From Bacillota bacterium (GTDB lineage: Bacteria > Bacillota > Clostridia > Christensenellales > CAG-138): 6,219 bases of DNA. Numbering within the stretch: the stretch's first letter is position 1; every line of letters begins with the position of its first letter. The stretch lies in the NCBI GenBank assembly GCA_023409435.1, contig JAEYHP010000083.1:1-6219 (forward strand), read 5' to 3'. The position numbers and the translations under genes are program-made. Under the pieces are notes generated by a model. That model was not told the origin of the DNA and did not search any database. It worked only from the letters and a program-made list of their open reading frames with translations. This document shows positions 1-4,962 of this stretch, piece by piece.

Positions 1-561
1 CTTGCCGGTGAGGACATTGCTTGTGCTCGAACAGCCGCCGATGATTGCCGCGCGCGCGCCATAGATGCCCGCGTCCGGCCCCTGCGCCCTTCTTAAACCA
101 AATTCCAATACCGGATCGCCATTCGCGGCGTATACCACGCGGCTGGCCTTGGTGGCGATGAGCGTCTGGTGGTTGATGATGTTCAAAAGCGCGGTTTCCA
201 ACAGCTGCGCTTCGATAATGGGCGCCTTGACGCGAACGAGCGGCTCATATGGAAAAACGACGGTCCCTTCCGGCATGGCGTAAAGCTCGCCGGTAAAGCG
301 GAACGTCCTTAAATAGGCAAAGAAAGAGTCGTCAAAGAGGTTGAGCGAACGAAGATAGATGATATCATCCTCGTCAAACCGCAGGTTTTGGATATACTCC
401 ACCGCGGTTTCAAGCCCCGCCATGATGGCGTAGGCGGTGTTGGGGCGGGTTTGGCGGAAAAACAGATCGAATACGGCGACGTTACGCTGCATGGAGTGCT
501 TGAAGTACCCATACATCATGGTGAGCTGATAGAGATCGGTCATCAGGGTGAGGTTGCGCAT
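1..561 (-). CDS. pncB: Nicotinate phosphoribosyltransferase, N-terminal 187 residues (3' end outside window)
   Basis: Nicotinate phosphoribosyltransferase makes nicotinate mononucleotide from nicotinate and PRPP, with ATP hydrolysis, in the cytoplasmic Preiss-Handler route of NAD salvage. The frame starts at ATG 561 and stays open to base 1, exactly 187 codons. Family enzymes in Bacillota are usually about 480 residues, so well over half is missing. Visible hallmarks are the N-terminal MTDLYQLTMMYGY (residues 7-19), FFRQTRPNTAYAIMAGLE (about 34-51), the EFGLRRAQGPDAG block (about 152-164) that contributes to the substrate site, and GGCSSTSNVLTGK (about 175-187). The phosphorylated histidine lies downstream of the cut. 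GAGG at 569-572, 7 nt before the ATG, supports the start. The gene follows lgt after 87 nt containing a 15-bp hairpin, and no clear promoter is visible in that gap, so read-through from lgt is likely. The identification rests on recognised motifs and is firm. Confidence 0.95.
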   Translation of the reverse strand, partial: MRNLTLMTDLYQLTMMYGYFKHSMQRNVAVFDLFFRQTRPNTAYAIMAGLETAVEYIQNLRFDEDDIIYLRSLNLFDDSFFAYLRTFRFTGELYAMPEGTVVFPYEPLVRVKAPIIEAQLLETALLNIINHQTLIATKASRVVYAANGDPVLEFGLRRAQGPDAGIYGARAAIIGGCSSTSNVLTGK

Positions 562-589
562 TTGAGATCCTCGCTTCATATAGCAATAC

Positions 590-625
590 CGCACGGCTTT
601 CATGCAGATACATGAAAGCCGTGCG
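590..625 (-). repeat. Perfect 15-bp inverted repeat between lgt and pncB
   Basis: Arms 590-604 and 611-625 are exact reverse complements (CGCACGGCTTTCATG) separated by 6 nt. The repeat begins 24 nt after the lgt stop and ends 28 nt before the pncB start. In the transcript it would form a very stable hairpin, but the 3' side (GTATTGCTATATG) has no U-tract, so it is not a standard intrinsic terminator. It could limit read-through, block exonuclease decay from the 3' end of lgt mRNA, or be a DNA operator. It does not resemble the NiaR or NrtR operators of NAD metabolism as I remember them. Confidence 0.7.
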
Positions 626-648
626 ATGGAGGTACGTTATAAAATCGA

Positions 649-1704
649 TTAATCCTTGTGTTCCGGGGAGTCGTCTGACGGAACTTTATCCTCTTCGGCC
701 GCTTCGGATTTCTCGACGAATTCTTCCTCGTCCTCAACGGGCTCGGATTCTTTCGCGTCCCCGTCCGATTCTTCCTCTTCAGAAGCGGTCTCCTCTTCCC
801 CCAGGCTATCCGCATCCGCCTCTTCAGCAACCGCACTTTCTGCGGCATCTTCGGCAGGGGTTTCGGGCTTCGGCCAAATCAGGTAGCCCAGCTTCTTTTC
901 CTTGAAGTGCCGCACAAGCAGGAACCCGAGCGCAGCCACGAACAGCAGACCACTCAACAGCTGGGAAACGCGCACGGCGCCTTCGATGAGCCACAGGCTG
1001 TCCCCGCGCAGGCCTTCGACAAACATGCGCTCAAAGCTGTAAAGCATGACATACCAGATGAACACATCGCCGTCATGCTTGGTCCGCTTGCGCAGTATGA
1101 ACCAAAGGAACAGGAACACAAGCACACACCAGAGCGATTCATAGAAGAACGTAGCTAAATGGTACGGCTCGCTGCAGGGAAGGCCGTTGAACGTATGGAA
1201 CCCGCCAGCCCACGGCGTATCGATCTTCACGGTCAGGGGGAACCACAAAAGATCCGGGTTGGTCACCGGCAGACCGAACGCTTCCTGGTTGAAGAAGTTA
1301 CCCCAGCGGCCAATCGCCTGCGCCAGCACGAGGCCCGGCGCAATCAGATCCGCCATCTTGAAAAAACGCAGCTTCTTTTTGCGCGCATAAATCAGCATGC
1401 CGATAAGGCCGCCAATCACCGCGCCAAATATCGCAAGCCCGCCTTCCCAGATATAGAGCATGCGGATGGGGTCGGCCAGGTATTGATCCAGCTCAAAAAG
1501 CACGTAGTATAGTCTTGCGCCCACCACGCCGCACGGTATGATGACGAGGCAAAGGTCCAGCACCGTATCCTCGCTCAGATGCTTGCGCTTGGCCTCGCGC
1601 ATGGCGAGCAGCACCGCAATCACGATGCCCACCGCCATCAATACGCCGTACCAGTAGATATCTCTGCCCAATACGGAAAATGCCACCCTGTCGGGATTGA
1701 TCAT
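649..1704 (-). CDS. lgt: Prolipoprotein diacylglyceryl transferase with acidic C-terminal tail
   Basis: Lgt moves the diacylglyceryl group of phosphatidylglycerol to the lipobox cysteine of prolipoproteins, the first lipoprotein maturation step, in the cytoplasmic membrane. The 351-residue product has several hydrophobic segments and the Lgt signature GRWGNFFNQE at 132-141 (R134 and E141 match the functional Arg and Glu of the E. coli enzyme). HLATFFYES is at 182-190, and FERMFVEGLRGDS at 224-236 supplies R226 and E230. The motif that carries His103 in E. coli reads EGGLAIFGAVIGG (87-99), with Phe93 at the His position. Residues after about 280 form an added low-complexity tail with about 33 Asp/Glu among the last 72, probably cytosolic; most Lgt proteins end soon after the last membrane helix. 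The frame extends 27 codons upstream to 1785, but AGGAGG 8 nt before ATG 1704 fixes the start there. The nearest upstream gene, ygiQ, is 201 nt away. Confidence 0.95.
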   Translation of the reverse strand: MINPDRVAFSVLGRDIYWYGVLMAVGIVIAVLLAMREAKRKHLSEDTVLDLCLVIIPCGVVGARLYYVLFELDQYLADPIRMLYIWEGGLAIFGAVIGGLIGMLIYARKKKLRFFKMADLIAPGLVLAQAIGRWGNFFNQEAFGLPVTNPDLLWFPLTVKIDTPWAGGFHTFNGLPCSEPYHLATFFYESLWCVLVFLFLWFILRKRTKHDGDVFIWYVMLYSFERMFVEGLRGDSLWLIEGAVRVSQLLSGLLFVAALGFLLVRHFKEKKLGYLIWPKPETPAEDAAESAVAEEADADSLGEEETASEEEESDGDAKESEPVEDEEEFVEKSEAAEEDKVPSDDSPEHKD

Positions 1705-1712
1705 GTAGGGTT

Positions 1713-1718
1713 CCTCCT
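1713..1718 (-). promoter_or_regulatory. Ribosome binding site that sets the lgt start
   Basis: A perfect AGGAGG on the minus strand lies 8 nt before ATG 1704. The in-frame ATG at 1785 has no comparable site and would add 27 residues not typical of Lgt, so this site decides the start. Confidence 0.85.
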
Positions 1719-1847
1719 GCACATAAAGAATATACAAGAATAATGCAATAGGGCTTGTACCAAAACGGCCGCGTACGAAAAGCAATTCCTGCGCTTACGG
1801 TTTCTTGAAAGGAAGCGCTGCCGCAATTTGCCGTTTCTTACCGTACT

Positions 1848-1876
1848 ATTATACTCCATATGCCCTGCCTAGAAAA
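1848..1876 (-). promoter_or_regulatory. Candidate sigma-A-type promoter for lgt
   Basis: The minus strand carries a perfect -10 hexamer TATAAT (1848-1853). At 17-bp spacing the -35 is a poor TTTTCT (1871-1876, about 3 of 6 matches), and there is no extended -10 TG. Transcription would start near 1840, giving lgt a leader of about 135 nt. A TTGACG at 1884-1889 is a better -35 but lies 33 bp from the -10, too far to pair with it. The perfect -10 in a 201-nt gap before lgt makes a promoter plausible. The gap holds no gene. Confidence 0.4.
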
Positions 1877-1890
1877 GCATGGATTACGTC

Positions 1891-1914
1891 AAACGCAGAA
1901 TCCGCCTATCTGCG
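1891..1914 (-). terminator. Weak hairpin at the 3' end of ygiQ
   Basis: A 6-bp stem, CGCAGA (minus strand 1914-1909) with TCTGCG (1899-1894), has a 9-nt loop holding the ygiQ TAG stop and is followed by only TTT (1893-1891). It could act as a poor terminator for ygiQ. The stem is short and overlaps the coding end, so confidence is low. Confidence 0.2.
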
Positions 1915-3765
1915 GCGCTTTTGGCGGGGCTGGCGGTTATTTTGCATCTCCTGCCTTGTATTTTGCGCCTCTCTTGGCGGCGGAACCAAAGCGTCTCTTT
2001 GGAAGCCGATGAGGTCCTCCCGCCCCGCATATAGAAGCGCTTCGCGCACTTTATGGAAATTCTGCGGCAGGAAGTACTGCATCAACGCCCGCTGCATCCC
2101 CTTTTCCTTTTGGGAACGGGCAACATAGACTATTTGCATGGTGCGCGGGTCCAGCCCCGTATGATACATACAGGTGGAAAGCGTGCCCGGGGTCGGGTAA
2201 AAGTCCTGCACCTGCTCGGGCCGCTGCCCGCTCTTTTTTAGATACTGCGCCAGCTCTATTGCCGCATGGATGTCGCTGCCCGGATGCGAAGAAATAAAAT
2301 AAGGCACGATGTACTGTTCCAGCCCCAGGGAGCGGTTGACCTCGTTGTAGCGCTGCACAAAATGGTCGTACAGGCCGTGGGCCGGCTTGTTCATATAGTA
2401 GAGCACGCGCTCATTCACGTGTTCCGGCGCGACTTTTAACTGCCCGCTGACGTGATTCTTCGCCAACTCCCGCAAAAACGTCTTGTCCTTGTCGTACATC
2501 ACGTAATCATACCGGATGCCGGAGCGGACAAACACCTTTTTGACGTTGGGCAGGCTGCGGATTTTTTTAAGCAGCGCGAGATAATCGGCATGGTCCACCA
2601 CCAGGTTGTTGCATTTCTGGAAGCCGATGCATTGCTTGTTGGCGCAAGTTCCGTCCTTCTGCTGCTTTGGGCAGGCGGTTTGCCTGAAATTTGCGGTAGG
2701 GCCGCCGACGTCATGGATATACCCTTTGAAGCCCGGCATAGTTGTAAGCTTCTTTGCCTCCTCCAACATGGACATATGGCTGCGGGACTGCACTACCCGG
2801 CCCTGATGGAACGTGAGCGCGCAGAACGAGCACGCGCCAAAACAACCCCGGCAGGAGGTGAGCGAAAACTCCACCTCGTTGAGCGCGGGAATTTTTTCCT
2901 TATAGATTGGGTGCGGCTTTCTGGTATAGGGCAGAGCGTACACGGCGTCAAGCTCCTGCTCCGTAAGCGGCATGGCGGGTGGGTTCGCCACAAGGAACGC
3001 CTTTTCATGCTCCTGCACAAGCCGTTTGCCGCGCAGGGCGTCCTGCTCGCGGTATTGTTTCATAAACGCGCGGGCATAGGCTTTTTTATCCGAAGAGACG
3101 ACGGAGTACGGCTCGATCAGTTCATAGTCGTATACCGCATCCAGTGAAGTTTTCATAAAACACGTGCCCGCCACATAGGTAATGTCCCCAATGGCAAGGC
3201 CGGAAGAAAGCGCCTCCGCCACCTCCAGCATGGCGCGCTCCGCCATGCCGTAGAATAAAAGGTCCGCCCCAGAATCTGCCAGTATGGAGTGGCGCACGGC
3301 GTCCTCCCAATAATCGTAATGGGCAAAGCGCCGGAGGCTTGCTTCCAATCCTCCCAGCAGCACGGGCACGCCGCGGTAGGCTTCCTTGCAGCGGTTGGCA
3401 TAGACGATTGCGGCGCGGTCCGGCCGCAGGCCCGCCTTGTCGCCGGGCGAATATGCGTCGGTAGAGCGCCTGTGCTTTGTGACCGAATAGTGGTTGACCA
3501 TGGAATCAAGGTTCCCGGAGGTGACGAGAAACGCAAGCCTGGGCCGCCCCAGCGCGCGGAATGCGTTCACGTCCGTCCACTTCGGCTGCGCGATAATGCC
3601 TATGCTGTAGCCGCTGTTCTCCAATATCCGCCCGATAATGGCCGCGCCAAAGCTCGGGTGGTCCACATATGCGTCCCCCGTGATCAAAACAAAATCCGGC
3701 TGTTCTATGCCCCGAGCCTTGAGTTCCTGCATGCTCATGGGCAAGGCTTGTTCTGTTTTTTGCAT
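1906..3765 (-). CDS. ygiQ: YgiQ family radical SAM protein (UPF0313)
   Basis: The 619-residue product belongs to the YgiQ/UPF0313 radical SAM family, whose substrate is not established. An N-terminal domain starts with LPMSMQELKARG (8-19) and the family block VLITGDAYVDHPSFG (26-40). The radical SAM [4Fe-4S] motif is C308-FGA-C312-SF-C315, preceded by C305. The family segment VGGPTANFR (353-361) is followed by C365, C374, C379 and C385; similar cysteines occur in E. coli YgiQ and may bind a second cluster or a metal. KVAPEHV (444-450) and DFYPTPGTLSTCMY (521-534) are further family blocks. The C-terminus is a short basic Arg/Gln/Asn-rich tail (about 599-619). Length is normal for the family. 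The start is the first possible Met: a TAG lies four codons upstream. AAGGA ends only 1 nt before the ATG, which is unusually close. A terminator lies 45 nt upstream, so ygiQ probably has its own promoter, but I see only a weak candidate overlapping the start. Confidence 0.95.
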   Translation of the reverse strand: MQKTEQALPMSMQELKARGIEQPDFVLITGDAYVDHPSFGAAIIGRILENSGYSIGIIAQPKWTDVNAFRALGRPRLAFLVTSGNLDSMVNHYSVTKHRRSTDAYSPGDKAGLRPDRAAIVYANRCKEAYRGVPVLLGGLEASLRRFAHYDYWEDAVRHSILADSGADLLFYGMAERAMLEVAEALSSGLAIGDITYVAGTCFMKTSLDAVYDYELIEPYSVVSSDKKAYARAFMKQYREQDALRGKRLVQEHEKAFLVANPPAMPLTEQELDAVYALPYTRKPHPIYKEKIPALNEVEFSLTSCRGCFGACSFCALTFHQGRVVQSRSHMSMLEEAKKLTTMPGFKGYIHDVGGPTANFRQTACPKQQKDGTCANKQCIGFQKCNNLVVDHADYLALLKKIRSLPNVKKVFVRSGIRYDYVMYDKDKTFLRELAKNHVSGQLKVAPEHVNERVLYYMNKPAHGLYDHFVQRYNEVNRSLGLEQYIVPYFISSHPGSDIHAAIELAQYLKKSGQRPEQVQDFYPTPGTLSTCMYHTGLDPRTMQIVYVARSQKEKGMQRALMQYFLPQNFHKVREALLYAGREDLIGFQRDALVPPPREAQNTRQEMQNNRQPRQKRRR

Positions 3766-3809
3766 ATCCTTACTCTACCCCAAACAGGAGCAAGACGCAA
3801 CCGGGAGGC

Positions 3810-3839
3810 AAAAACAAAGGACGGCTAAGTCGCCGTCCT
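3810..3839 (-). terminator. Intrinsic terminator downstream of divIVA
   Basis: On the minus strand AGGACGGC (3839-3832) pairs perfectly with GCCGTCCT (3825-3818) around a 6-nt loop, followed at once by TTGTTTTT (3817-3810). This is a standard rho-independent terminator oriented for divIVA transcripts, and it ends 45 nt before the ygiQ start, separating the two units. Confidence 0.85.
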
Positions 3840-3848
3840 AAAGACCTC

Positions 3849-3879
3849 AAAAAGAGTACGTTGAGGGCTCTGCCCTCAA
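3849..3879 (-). terminator. Second hairpin with delayed U-run downstream of divIVA
   Basis: Arms 3861-3868 and 3872-3879 (TTGAGGGC / GCCCTCAA) are a perfect 8-bp inverted repeat with a 3-nt loop. On the minus strand a TTTTT run (3853-3849) follows the stem after 7 nt. That gap is long for an intrinsic terminator, so it may be a weak or auxiliary one, or part of a repeat unit that includes the terminator at 3810-3839. Confidence 0.4.
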
Positions 3880-3894
3880 ACATCCGCTTGGTTG

Positions 3895-3909
3895 GGGCCG
3901 TAACGGCCC
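3895..3909 (-). repeat. Small GC-rich hairpin at the divIVA stop codon
   Basis: Arms 3895-3900 and 3904-3909 (GGGCCG / CGGCCC) form a perfect 6-bp stem with a 3-nt loop. The last base of the divIVA TAG stop lies in the stem. It is the first of three consecutive hairpins in the 143-nt gap between divIVA and ygiQ. No U-run follows. Confidence 0.4.
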
Positions 3910-4145
3910 TAAGAACCCACTTCCTCCAGCTCCGGCCGCCTGATGTTGTGGAGCTCCAAAAGCGCGTCGCAGCGGTCCAGTTCTTCCAGCAGCGCTTCCA
4001 GACGGGAAAGCAGCGTATCCCGCTCTTCCTCCAGTTCGTCAAGCGTATCGATAACCTCGTCCAAAAAAAGGTCCACTTCCTGAATATCGTAGCCGCGGAA
4101 CACCTTCGTGAACCGGGCGTTTACAATGTCGTCCGCACGCAGCAA
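3909..4145 (-). CDS. divIVA: Short DivIVA-domain protein, TTG start
   Basis: DivIVA proteins are coiled-coil scaffolds that bind curved membrane at septa and poles and recruit division or growth factors. This 78-residue product matches the N-terminal DivIVA domain: MLRADDIVNARF (1-12), then FRGYDIQEVDLFLDEVID (16-33). F16-R17 match the membrane-contacting Phe-Arg of Bacillus subtilis DivIVA. A charged heptad-like helix follows (about 34-66, rich in Leu and Glu). The protein then stops, whereas typical DivIVA proteins are about 150-200 residues with a further coiled-coil tetramerisation domain, absent here. The start is TTG 4145, supported by AGGAGG 8 nt upstream; no in-frame ATG precedes the conserved domain. 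It lies 102 nt downstream of sepF, beyond a terminator. The final codons run straight into a TAG with no frame break visible, so I infer a genuinely short protein rather than a truncated one. The domain call is firm; equivalence to full-length DivIVA function is not. Confidence 0.85.
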   Translation of the reverse strand: MLRADDIVNARFTKVFRGYDIQEVDLFLDEVIDTLDELEEERDTLLSRLEALLEELDRCDALLELHNIRRPELEEVGS

Positions 4146-4153
4146 ACCCCTGA

Positions 4154-4159
4154 CCTCCT
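4154..4159 (-). promoter_or_regulatory. Ribosome binding site that supports the TTG start of divIVA
   Basis: A perfect AGGAGG on the minus strand lies 8 nt before TTG 4145. It makes TTG the start and keeps the whole N-terminal DivIVA domain. An imperfect stem just upstream (CTTTCGC with GCGCAAAG, one bulge) overlaps the first G of this site. Confidence 0.8.
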
Positions 4160-4193
4160 TTGCGCTGTTCTAGCGAAAGTTATTTCATACCAT

Positions 4194-4228
4194 AAAAAAG
4201 CGCGCCGCAATTTTACGTTACGGCGCGC
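4194..4228 (-). terminator. Strong intrinsic terminator downstream of sepF
   Basis: On the minus strand GCGCGCCG (4228-4221) pairs perfectly with CGGCGCGC (4207-4200) around a 13-nt loop, followed directly by TTTTTT (4199-4194). It starts 20 nt after the sepF stop. It should end most sepF transcripts before divIVA, whose ribosome binding site is only 35 nt further on. Confidence 0.9.
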
Positions 4229-4247
4229 GCCATTGTGCCTCTGACCG

Positions 4248-4694
4248 TCAGATCAGCCCATCGTCGTTGAGTTCGCCTTCGCCGTTGCCGATGATATCGT
4301 AATTGTTGGGAGCCACTACGAATATCCCGCGCGAAATCTTGAATATGGTCCCGTTGAGCGCATACACCGCGCCCGCCATGAAATCCAATATGCGCTGCGC
4401 GCATTCGATTTCAAGCTCTTCCATATTCACGATAACCGGCTTGCGGCTCTTCAAATTGTCGATGATGTTCTGTGTATCCTCATAACTGATGGGGTGGTAC
4501 ACGATCATCTTCATTTGTACCGCCGTGGGGATGCTGACTACGTTGTTCTTCCTCTTGTCCCGCGAGCCGAAGTTTACGACATTGTCCGGCTGCTCCAAGG
4601 GGGCTTCTGCATAGTAATCGTTCTGGAATTCCTCATCAACGTCCGTCTCCTCGATGCCGATATAATCGAGGAATTTGTTAAAGAACTTTGCCAT
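4248..4694 (-). CDS. sepF: Cell division protein SepF
   Basis: SepF anchors FtsZ to the membrane and aligns FtsZ filaments at the septum; in Bacillus subtilis it overlaps in function with FtsA. The 148-residue product has the family layout: an N-terminal membrane-binding helix (MAKFFNKFLDYIG, 1-13), an acidic flexible linker (about 14-50), and the SepF core (about 51-135) with VVSIPTAVQMKMIVYHPISY (52-71), LKSRKPVIVNMEEL (81-94), RILDFMAGAVYALNG (101-115) and ISRGIFVVAPNNYDI (120-134). G108 corresponds to the conserved Gly at the dimer interface. Length is typical. GGAGG at 4701-4705, 6 nt before ATG 4694, supports the start, and its first two Gs can pair in an upstream hairpin. The gene follows yggS in the usual Firmicute order, but a 263-nt gap with a repeat element separates them. 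A strong terminator follows. I see no clear promoter in the gap, so how sepF is transcribed is open. Confidence 0.96.
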   Translation of the reverse strand: MAKFFNKFLDYIGIEETDVDEEFQNDYYAEAPLEQPDNVVNFGSRDKRKNNVVSIPTAVQMKMIVYHPISYEDTQNIIDNLKSRKPVIVNMEELEIECAQRILDFMAGAVYALNGTIFKISRGIFVVAPNNYDIIGNGEGELNDDGLI

Positions 4695-4703
4695 ACTTTA
4701 CCT

Positions 4704-4726
4704 CCAAACGAATATAAATTCGTTGG
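4704..4726 (-). promoter_or_regulatory. Hairpin overlapping the sepF ribosome binding site
   Basis: On the minus strand CCAACGAAT (4726-4718) pairs with ATTCGTTTGG (4713-4704) around a 4-nt loop, giving 9 pairs with a single-base bulge at 4706. The last two pairs use the first two Gs of the GGAGG site (4705-4701). The fold would partly hide the sepF ribosome binding site. A regulatory role is inference. Confidence 0.45.
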
Positions 4727-4735
4727 CGCTTGGAG

Positions 4736-4767
4736 ATTGCCGCATGTTTTTTATCTATTGCGGCAAT
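4736..4767 (-). repeat. Perfect 9-bp inverted repeat in the sepF upstream region
   Basis: ATTGCCGCA (4736-4744) and TGCGGCAAT (4759-4767) are perfect reverse complements around a 14-nt AT-rich loop. Neither strand has a U-run right after the stem, so it is not a standard terminator. It abuts the terminal-inverted-repeat element, whose left end is at 4770. Confidence 0.55.
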
Positions 4768-4769
4768 TA

Positions 4770-4929
4770 ATACTAATTCCAAACATGAACACATCGTCGC
4801 GGCGGCTCTTTTCGCGCAGAGCGGCGTTGCCTTCCTCTCAACGTAGCGCTGCTACGTCTCGCTCCGGCTCCTTGCCCCGCATCGAAAATTCCTCGCCGCT
4901 TTGGGTGCGTTAATGTTCTCCATTAGTAT
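4770..4929. mobile_element. MITE-like or structured repeat element with imperfect terminal inverted repeats
   Basis: The outer ends 4770-4777 (ATACTAAT) and 4922-4929 (ATTAGTAT) are perfect reverse complements. Pairing resumes after a 4-nt mismatch: 4782-4786 with 4913-4917, 4788-4790 with 4909-4911, then 4792-4793 with 4906-4907. An inner pair is 4799-4804 (GCGGCG) with 4894-4899 (CGCCGC). Inside are small hairpins at 4805-4822 (GCTCT/AGAGC) and 4841-4857 (ACGTAGC/GCTACGT), and a short GTTG/CAAC pair at 4826-4842 that would compete with the latter. The whole can fold as one long stem with side hairpins. It encodes no convincing protein and no target-site duplication is clear. This fits a small non-autonomous insertion element or a structured intergenic RNA repeat; I cannot name a known family. 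Confidence 0.5.
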
Positions 4930-4962
4930 AACGGGCATTTTATGTATATAAGCCCGTTTATA
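4927..4962 (-). repeat. Hairpin at the yggS stop codon
   Basis: Arms 4927-4936 (TATAACGGGC) and 4952-4962 (GCCCGTTTATA) form 10 pairs with one bulged base around a 15-nt loop. The yggS TAA stop (4960-4958) lies within the stem. No U-run follows on the minus strand, so it is a poor terminator candidate. Its outer three bases are shared with the right end of the neighbouring repeat element. Confidence 0.45.

Noticed and set aside
649..886. Plus-strand Ser-rich open frames opposite the end of lgt
   Set aside because: They mirror the acidic GAA/GAG/GAT-rich lgt tail on the other strand; they have no start signals or recognisable motifs.
1705..1785. N-terminal extension of lgt to ATG 1785
   Set aside because: AGGAGG lies 8 nt before ATG 1704 and Lgt proteins start at the equivalent of this methionine; the extension overlaps the likely leader.
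1791..1818. Inverted repeat GCGCTT / AAGCGC in the lgt leader
   Set aside because: Only 6 bp with a 16-nt spacer and no further structure that matches a known riboswitch; it could be chance.
2452..3147. Long plus-strand open frame (231 codons) opposite ygiQ
   Set aside because: It is antisense to a well-conserved radical SAM gene, has no family motif and no ribosome binding site that I can see; GC-biased third positions explain it.
4159..4228. Separate promoter for divIVA
   Set aside because: TAAAAT in the terminator loop and TTGCGG, 17 bp, TGAAAT are the best matches; each has only partial consensus and overlaps the terminator, so neither is listed as a feature.
4785..4913. Plus-strand 42-codon frame, rich in Ser and Arg, inside the inverted-repeat element
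   Set aside because: No ribosome binding site is apparent, composition follows the repeat's GC-rich hairpins, and it points against all neighbouring genes. It is best read as a by-product of the repeat.
4736..4962. Known riboswitch or T-box in the yggS-sepF gap
   Set aside because: I looked for conserved T-box, cobalamin, TPP and SAM motifs and found none; the paired regions look like an inserted repeat and simple hairpins.
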